Source: Oceanobacter antarcticus
GTDB lineage: Bacteria; Pseudomonadota; Gammaproteobacteria; Pseudomonadales; Oceanobacteraceae
Direction of reading: 5' to 3'
Assembly: GCF_044962685.1 (NCBI RefSeq)
Contig: NZ_JBBKTX010000021.1
Location: 1-64,000 of the forward strand
Length of the DNA stretch: 64,000 nt
The translations under genes and the position numbers were made by a program. Positions within the stretch are counted from its first letter, which is position 1. Each line of letters begins with the position of its first letter. Shown here piece after piece: positions 60,108-64,000 of this stretch. The notes under the pieces were generated by a model. The model was not told the DNA's origin and did no database searches. It worked only from the letters and a program-made list of their open reading frames with translations.

Positions 60108-61472
60108 ATGAAAGTAAAACGCTTCATGGGAACCAATATGCAGCAGGCGTTACGGCTGGTGTCCCAGGATCTGGGGGCTGATGCCGTCATTCTGTCGAGC
60201 AAGAAAGTCGCCGAGGGGTTTGAAGTGGTCGCCGCGCTGGATTACCAGAGTGAGCAACAGAATCCGGTCGAGGTTGAACGTCAGCTCGAACTGCAGCGGG
60301 AACTGGAGCGCGCCAAGGATATGAGCCGTGAACGTCAGCGTGCCCGCGCTGCTGGAGAGCCATTACCTGAATTTACCCCCGTAAGCATGCCGGACAGAGC
60401 AGGAGCACAGCTGTCAACACGACCGTCATCAACACCGGTGTTGGAAGACGGCAAGGAGCAATCGTCACGGCCGTCTGCCAGTAGTAATGACAGCCAGTAT
60501 CACCAGATGATGGAACGCATGAGTGGTGAACTGAGTGAATTAAAAAACTGGATGGTCAGCCACGGTGGCAGCGCCTGGGATACTGGTCGTCCGATCACTT
60601 GGAAGCAAAGCCAGCTGTGGCAGCGTTGCCAGGATGTCGGGCTGGAACCATCCTGGTCGGATCGGATTGTCTCGCAGGTCACAGAACAGAACGACATGGG
60701 ACGGGCCTGGAAGCAGGTGCTGCGGCAGATGGCGGTCGATTTGCCGGTCGCCAAACAGGGCAGCCTCGACAAGGGGGGCGTCTTTGCCCTTGTGGGTCCG
60801 ACAGGTGCCGGAAAAACCACCACCATTGGCAAACTGGCCGCCCGCTTTGTTATCCAGCACGGTGCTGATGCCGTTGCACTGGTGAGTATCGACAGCTATC
60901 GCGTTGCCGCGCATGACCAGTTGCGTTCAGTGGCCCGGATTTTAGGCGTGGAATTACACACCGTGGCCCCAGGCGAAGACTTGGCGGCGACGTTGGAAAC
61001 ACTGACGGGTAAGAAAAAGAAGCGCCTGGTGCTGGTCGATACCGCTGGTCTGGCGAGTCAGGATCCATCGTTTCAGGGACAGTTAGCGATGTTGAAGCGG
61101 GCCTGTACCCGTAAAGGCAGTGGTTCGCGTATGCGCTGCTTGCTGACCTTGCCGTTGACCAGTCAGGGACGTTGCTTGCAGGAAAATTATGAACACTTTA
61201 AACCGGCCGGACTGGCGGGCTGTATTTTTACCAAACTGGACGAGTGTTTCAGTCTTGGGCCTGCGATGAGTGTGGCAGCCCTGACCCGGTTGCCATTAGT
61301 GATGATTGCGGATGGCCCGAAGATTCCCGATGACCTGCATTATCCGGATGCTGGCAAGTTAGTCAGACTGGCGGAGCAAATGGCGCGTATGGCGCGTACC
61401 CGCTGGCAGGCGGCAGAGGCCATGAGTCTGGCCAATCGTCGCCAGACCGGTTCCCTACAAGGAGTTCATTAA
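60108..61472 (+). CDS. flhF: Flagellar GTPase FlhF
   Basis: FlhF is an SRP-type GTPase that places the polar flagellum. The 454-residue protein has a basic N-terminus ('MKVKRFMGTNMQQALRLVSQ'), a linker rich in charged residues (about 60-160) and the NG domain: P-loop GPTGAGKTTT near 230, 'SIDSYRVAAHDQLRSVARIL', 'LVLVDTAGLASQDPSFQ' and 'GCIFTKLDECFSLGPAMSVA'. ATG 60108 matches the family start; the two codons before it are not needed. Polar flagellation is therefore likely. Confidence 0.95.
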   Translation: MKVKRFMGTNMQQALRLVSQDLGADAVILSSKKVAEGFEVVAALDYQSEQQNPVEVERQLELQRELERAKDMSRERQRARAAGEPLPEFTPVSMPDRAGAQLSTRPSSTPVLEDGKEQSSRPSASSNDSQYHQMMERMSGELSELKNWMVSHGGSAWDTGRPITWKQSQLWQRCQDVGLEPSWSDRIVSQVTEQNDMGRAWKQVLRQMAVDLPVAKQGSLDKGGVFALVGPTGAGKTTTIGKLAARFVIQHGADAVALVSIDSYRVAAHDQLRSVARILGVELHTVAPGEDLAATLETLTGKKKKRLVLVDTAGLASQDPSFQGQLAMLKRACTRKGSGSRMRCLLTLPLTSQGRCLQENYEHFKPAGLAGCIFTKLDECFSLGPAMSVAALTRLPLVMIADGPKIPDDLHYPDAGKLVRLAEQMARMARTRWQAAEAMSLANRRQTGSLQGVH

Positions 61473-61473
61473 T

Positions 61474-62295
61474 ATGGCAAATCATCCTGTTCAAGTCATT
61501 GCCGTCAGCGGTGGCAAGGGAGGTGTGGGTAAAAGTAACGTCTCCGTCAACCTGGCGATCGGACTGGCAGAGCTGGGGCGTCGTGTTGTGGTATTGGACG
61601 CTGACCTTGGATTGGCCAATATCGATATTCTGCTGGGTATCAGTTCCGCCCGCACCATTGAAAACGTACTGGCAGGGGAGTGTGACCTGCGTGACATCAT
61701 GGTTCGTGGCCCTGGCGGTATTCGCATTGTACCGGCGGCCTCTGGCACCCAGAAACTGTCGCAGCTGAACAATAGGGAGCATGCCGGGTTGATACAGGCC
61801 TTCAGTGAGCTGGGCGACGATATCGACGTCTTGATCGTTGATACCGCAGCGGGCATCTCCGATACCGTGCTCAGTTTTGTGTGTGCGGCTCAGGAAGTAT
61901 TGCTGGTAGTGACCGACGAACCCACCTCGATTACCGACGCCTACGCCCAGATCAAGTTGTTAAGTCGGGATTACGGCATGTTCCGCTTTCGTATCGTCGC
62001 CAATATGGTGCGTACCCCACAAGACGGCCATGCGCTATTTGCCAAACTCACCAAGGTGACGGATCGCTTCCTCGACGTGGCTTTGCAGTATGTCGGCGCG
62101 GTTCCCCAGGACGACGCCGTCAAGCGTGCGGTTCAGCGTCAGAAAGCGGTGATTGAAACCTATCCCCGTTCCCGTGCGGCAATTGCCTTCCGGGCGCTGG
62201 CGAAAAAAGTGGATGCCTGGCCACTACCAACGACACCACGGGGTCATCTGGAGTTTTTTGTTGATCGTCTGGTGCAGCAACAGGTTGGAGTGTGA
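61474..62295 (+). CDS. fleN: Flagellar number regulator FleN (FlhG), MinD-like ATPase
   Basis: FleN limits flagella to one or few by restraining the master activator and opposing FlhF. The 273-residue protein has the deviant Walker A SGGKGGVGKS (12-21), 'LDADLGLANIDILLGISSAR', 'DVLIVDTAAGISDTVLSFV' and 'VTDEPTSITDAYAQIKLLSR'. It starts 1 base after the flhF stop and ends 3 bases before fliA, so the three are one transcript. Confidence 0.95.
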   Translation: MANHPVQVIAVSGGKGGVGKSNVSVNLAIGLAELGRRVVVLDADLGLANIDILLGISSARTIENVLAGECDLRDIMVRGPGGIRIVPAASGTQKLSQLNNREHAGLIQAFSELGDDIDVLIVDTAAGISDTVLSFVCAAQEVLLVVTDEPTSITDAYAQIKLLSRDYGMFRFRIVANMVRTPQDGHALFAKLTKVTDRFLDVALQYVGAVPQDDAVKRAVQRQKAVIETYPRSRAAIAFRALAKKVDAWPLPTTPRGHLEFFVDRLVQQQVGV

Positions 62296-62298
62296 GTT

Positions 62299-63036
62299 GT
62301 GAATCGGAGCAGTTGCCTCGCCTATACCGAGGTTGAAAAACACAAGGTGGATGAGCGTGTGCATGAGCACGCGACTCTGGTCAAGCGTATCGCCCACCAC
62401 ATGATGGCACGGCTACCGGATTCGGTGCAGGTCAACGATCTGATCCAGGCTGGCATGATTGGCTTGTTGGAAGCGGCGCGTAAATACGATGGCGACAAAG
62501 GCGCCAGCTTTGAAACCTATGCAGGCATCCGTATTCGGGGTGCCATGCTGGATGAAATTCGTCGGGGCGATTGGGCACCACGTTCGGTGCATCGCAACAG
62601 CCGCCGGATCAGTGAAGCGATCCAGCAAATAGAAGGTGAAACCGGCCGCGATGCGGAAGACAGTGACGTGGCTGAGCGTCTGGGACTGAGTGCCGACGAC
62701 TATCACGCAATCCTGCGCGACAGCGCTGGATGCCGACTGTTCAGCTATGAAGAAATGCTCGAAAACAACGACGGTAGTGATGGCGTCGATGCTCTCTTGT
62801 CCAACAACGATGATCCATCCCACAGTATCGAACGGGGGGCTTTTCAGCAGCAGCTGGCGGATGCCATTCGTGGCCTGCCAGAGCGGGAGCAACTGGTGTT
62901 ATCGCTCTATTATGATGAAGAACTCAACCTCAAGGAAATAGGCGCCGTACTGGGAGTGAGTGAAAGCCGGGTGTGCCAGATTCACAGTCAGGCGGCCCAT
63001 CGATTGAAGGCTCGACTGGGTGGCTGGGCAAGCTGA
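62299..63036 (+). CDS. fliA: Flagellar sigma factor FliA (sigma-28)
   Basis: FliA transcribes late flagellar and chemotaxis genes. The 245-residue protein has region 2 ('LIQAGMIGLLEAARKYDGDK', 'FETYAGIRIRGAMLDEIRRG'), region 3 ('DWAPRSVHRNSRRISEAIQQ') and region 4 ('LPEREQLVLSLYYDEELNLK', 'EIGAVLGVSESRVCQIHSQA'). The start is GTG 62299 with GGAG about 9 bases upstream. A matching sigma-28 promoter lies before cheY just downstream. Confidence 0.96.
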   Translation: MNRSSCLAYTEVEKHKVDERVHEHATLVKRIAHHMMARLPDSVQVNDLIQAGMIGLLEAARKYDGDKGASFETYAGIRIRGAMLDEIRRGDWAPRSVHRNSRRISEAIQQIEGETGRDAEDSDVAERLGLSADDYHAILRDSAGCRLFSYEEMLENNDGSDGVDALLSNNDDPSHSIERGAFQQQLADAIRGLPEREQLVLSLYYDEELNLKEIGAVLGVSESRVCQIHSQAAHRLKARLGGWAS

Positions 63037-63073
63037 ATTTCCCTTGTTTCTGCGCTACGACAGAGCACTTGTA

Positions 63074-63100
63074 TTCAGTTATTCCCCGTCTGGCCGATAC
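63074..63100 (+). promoter_or_regulatory. Candidate sigma-28 promoter upstream of cheY
   Basis: TTCAGTTA (63074-63081), an 11-base spacer and GCCGATAC (63093-63100) resemble the FliA consensus TAAAGTTT-N11-GCCGATAA (5 of 8 and 7 of 8 matches). It lies 190 bases before the cheY start. Confidence 0.6.
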
Positions 63101-63290
63101 CCTTGTCGACAGCATGAAACCGCAGGGATTGCGGTTGTTAGTGGTTGGCCATGGCGACAACAGGAAACTCTCCAGGCTTGCTGGATAACCGTCAGACTGG
63201 GTCTACACTTGCAGTAGAGTCCTTGAGTACTACGGGTATCAATGGGCATCAGAAACGGCTTGTTAGAAAAGTCGACTATTGGAGGTCGTT

Positions 63291-63677
63291 TTGGACAAGA
63301 ACATGAAAATCCTCATCGTTGACGATTTTTCCACGATGAGACGCATCGTTAAAAATCTGCTGCGCGATCTGGGCTTCACCAATACTGCTGAAGCAGATGA
63401 TGGATCAACCGCCTTGCCGATGTTGCAGCAAGGTGACTTCGATTTCCTGGTAACAGACTGGAATATGCCTGGGATGACGGGGATTGATCTGCTCAAAAAG
63501 GTGAGGGCAGACGAGCGACTGCGAAGCTTGCCCGTATTGATGGTGACCGCAGAAGCCAAGCGCGAGCAGATCGTGGCGGCCGCTCAGGCTGGTGTGAACG
63601 GTTACGTCGTGAAGCCATTTACTGCTGCAGTGCTCAAGGAAAAGATTGAAAAAATCTTTGAGCGTGTCGAAAGCTAA
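63291..63677 (+). CDS. cheY: Chemotaxis response regulator CheY
   Basis: CheY-P binds the flagellar switch. The 128-residue receiver has the acidic pair Asp11-Asp12, the phosphoacceptor Asp56 (VTDWNMPG), Thr86, Tyr105 and Lys108 (YVVKPF), all the conserved positions. The start is TTG 63291 with GGAGG 5 bases upstream, giving MDKNMKILIV as in related CheY proteins; ATG 63303 is an alternative. It is followed 15 bases later by cheZ. Confidence 0.96.
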   Translation: MDKNMKILIVDDFSTMRRIVKNLLRDLGFTNTAEADDGSTALPMLQQGDFDFLVTDWNMPGMTGIDLLKKVRADERLRSLPVLMVTAEAKREQIVAAAQAGVNGYVVKPFTAAVLKEKIEKIFERVES

Positions 63678-63692
63678 CTCCGGGGTTTACCC

Positions 63693-64000
63693 ATGTCCGA
63701 GAGCAATTCGCAACCACTGGCGCAGTCGACCAGCCTGGCAATGAAAAACCTGGCGCAGTCGATGGTGGAAAGCATTGAGCGCGGCGAAGTCAGTCATGCG
63801 GTGTCCCTGGTGAATCAGCTGAATGATGTACGGGATAAGACCCTGTATGAAGAAATTGGTCGACTCACCAGAGCACTGCACGAAGCCATCAAAAACCTCA
63901 ATATTGAATCGCCGGGTGCCGGGTCAGAGATCGAAAGTGCGACCGACAAACTTGAGTACGTGATCGAGATGACCAACAAGTCGGCTAATCGCACCATGGA
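63693..64000 (+). CDS. cheZ: CheY phosphatase CheZ (partial, runs off the window)
   Basis: An open frame starts with ATG 63693, 15 bases after cheY, and continues to the window edge for 102 codons. The sequence 'LAMKNLAQSMVESIERGEVS' and 'YEEIGRLTRALHEAIKNLNI' then 'TDKLEYVIEMTNKSANRTM' matches the N-terminal helices of CheZ as found in Pseudomonas-type bacteria. The catalytic Gln region lies beyond the window. Start and family are clear from context and pattern. Confidence 0.9.
   Translation, partial: MSESNSQPLAQSTSLAMKNLAQSMVESIERGEVSHAVSLVNQLNDVRDKTLYEEIGRLTRALHEAIKNLNIESPGAGSEIESATDKLEYVIEMTNKSANRTM

Overview
The window reads as chromosome from a flagellated gammaproteobacterium of the Pseudomonadales/Oceanospirillales type. 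The evidence is gene order and fusions: gyrA-serC-pheA-hisC-(tyrA-aroA fusion)-cmk-rpsA-ihfB-lapA-lapB-pyrF, ubiG-mupP-yciK read away from gyrA, purM-purN-DUF3108 divergent from DUF2066-hda, aspC divergent from uvrB, and flhA-flhF-fleN-fliA-cheY-cheZ. These are blocks I recall from Pseudomonas-like genomes; I could not search for the species. Most of the window is ordinary housekeeping sequence with moderate GC.

Layout. 1-2530 is mobile debris: a truncated IS3-type element, a complete parDE toxin-antitoxin pair, the remnant of a second parD, and a truncated IS21-type element with an intact istB. 2682-8293 holds hemH, an RRM RNA-binding protein with a structured leader, and a TetR-HlyD-ABC ATPase-permease exporter operon. 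8630-9675 holds three small genes of little-known function, including a YheU-type protein. 9747-14281 (minus strand) carries mnmC, a periplasmic cyclophilin, an SH3 protein, yciI and yciB. 14320-21519 (plus) carries an RNase AM-like PHP protein, a 278-bp MITE-like element, yciO, two different trpS genes, and scpA-scpB-rluB. 21541-26443 (minus) carries a diguanylate cyclase, yciK, mupP, ubiG and an amidohydrolase.

26920-40932 (plus) is the large gyrA-to-pyrF block: DNA topology, serine and aromatic amino acid synthesis, histidine synthesis, CMP kinase, ribosomal protein S1, IHF-beta, LPS-assembly control and pyrimidine synthesis. 41161-44511 (minus) holds tRNA-Asn, dcd, a DUF3108 protein, purN and purM. 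44830-50222 holds DUF2066-hda, aspC (minus), uvrB and tRNA-Val. 50361-54527 is an accessory patch: an IS5-type transposase remnant, then a two-gene operon for a lipoprotein and a large secreted S8 protease, visibly richer in A and T than its neighbours. 54954-57638 holds an alaC-type aminotransferase and hom. 57813-64000 is the late flagellar/chemotaxis cluster, with a good sigma-28 promoter before cheY; cheZ runs off the end.

I did not find a convincing unknown multigene defence or biosynthetic system. The best leads are the protease/lipoprotein pair, the MITE with YTAR-type target duplications, the long perfect hairpin in the RRM-gene leader, the adjacent trpS paralogues, the 7-bp tandem array between hom and flhA, and the small unknown genes around YheU. 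Many genes start with TTG or GTG supported by good Shine-Dalgarno sequences, so several starts here differ from the longest open frame.
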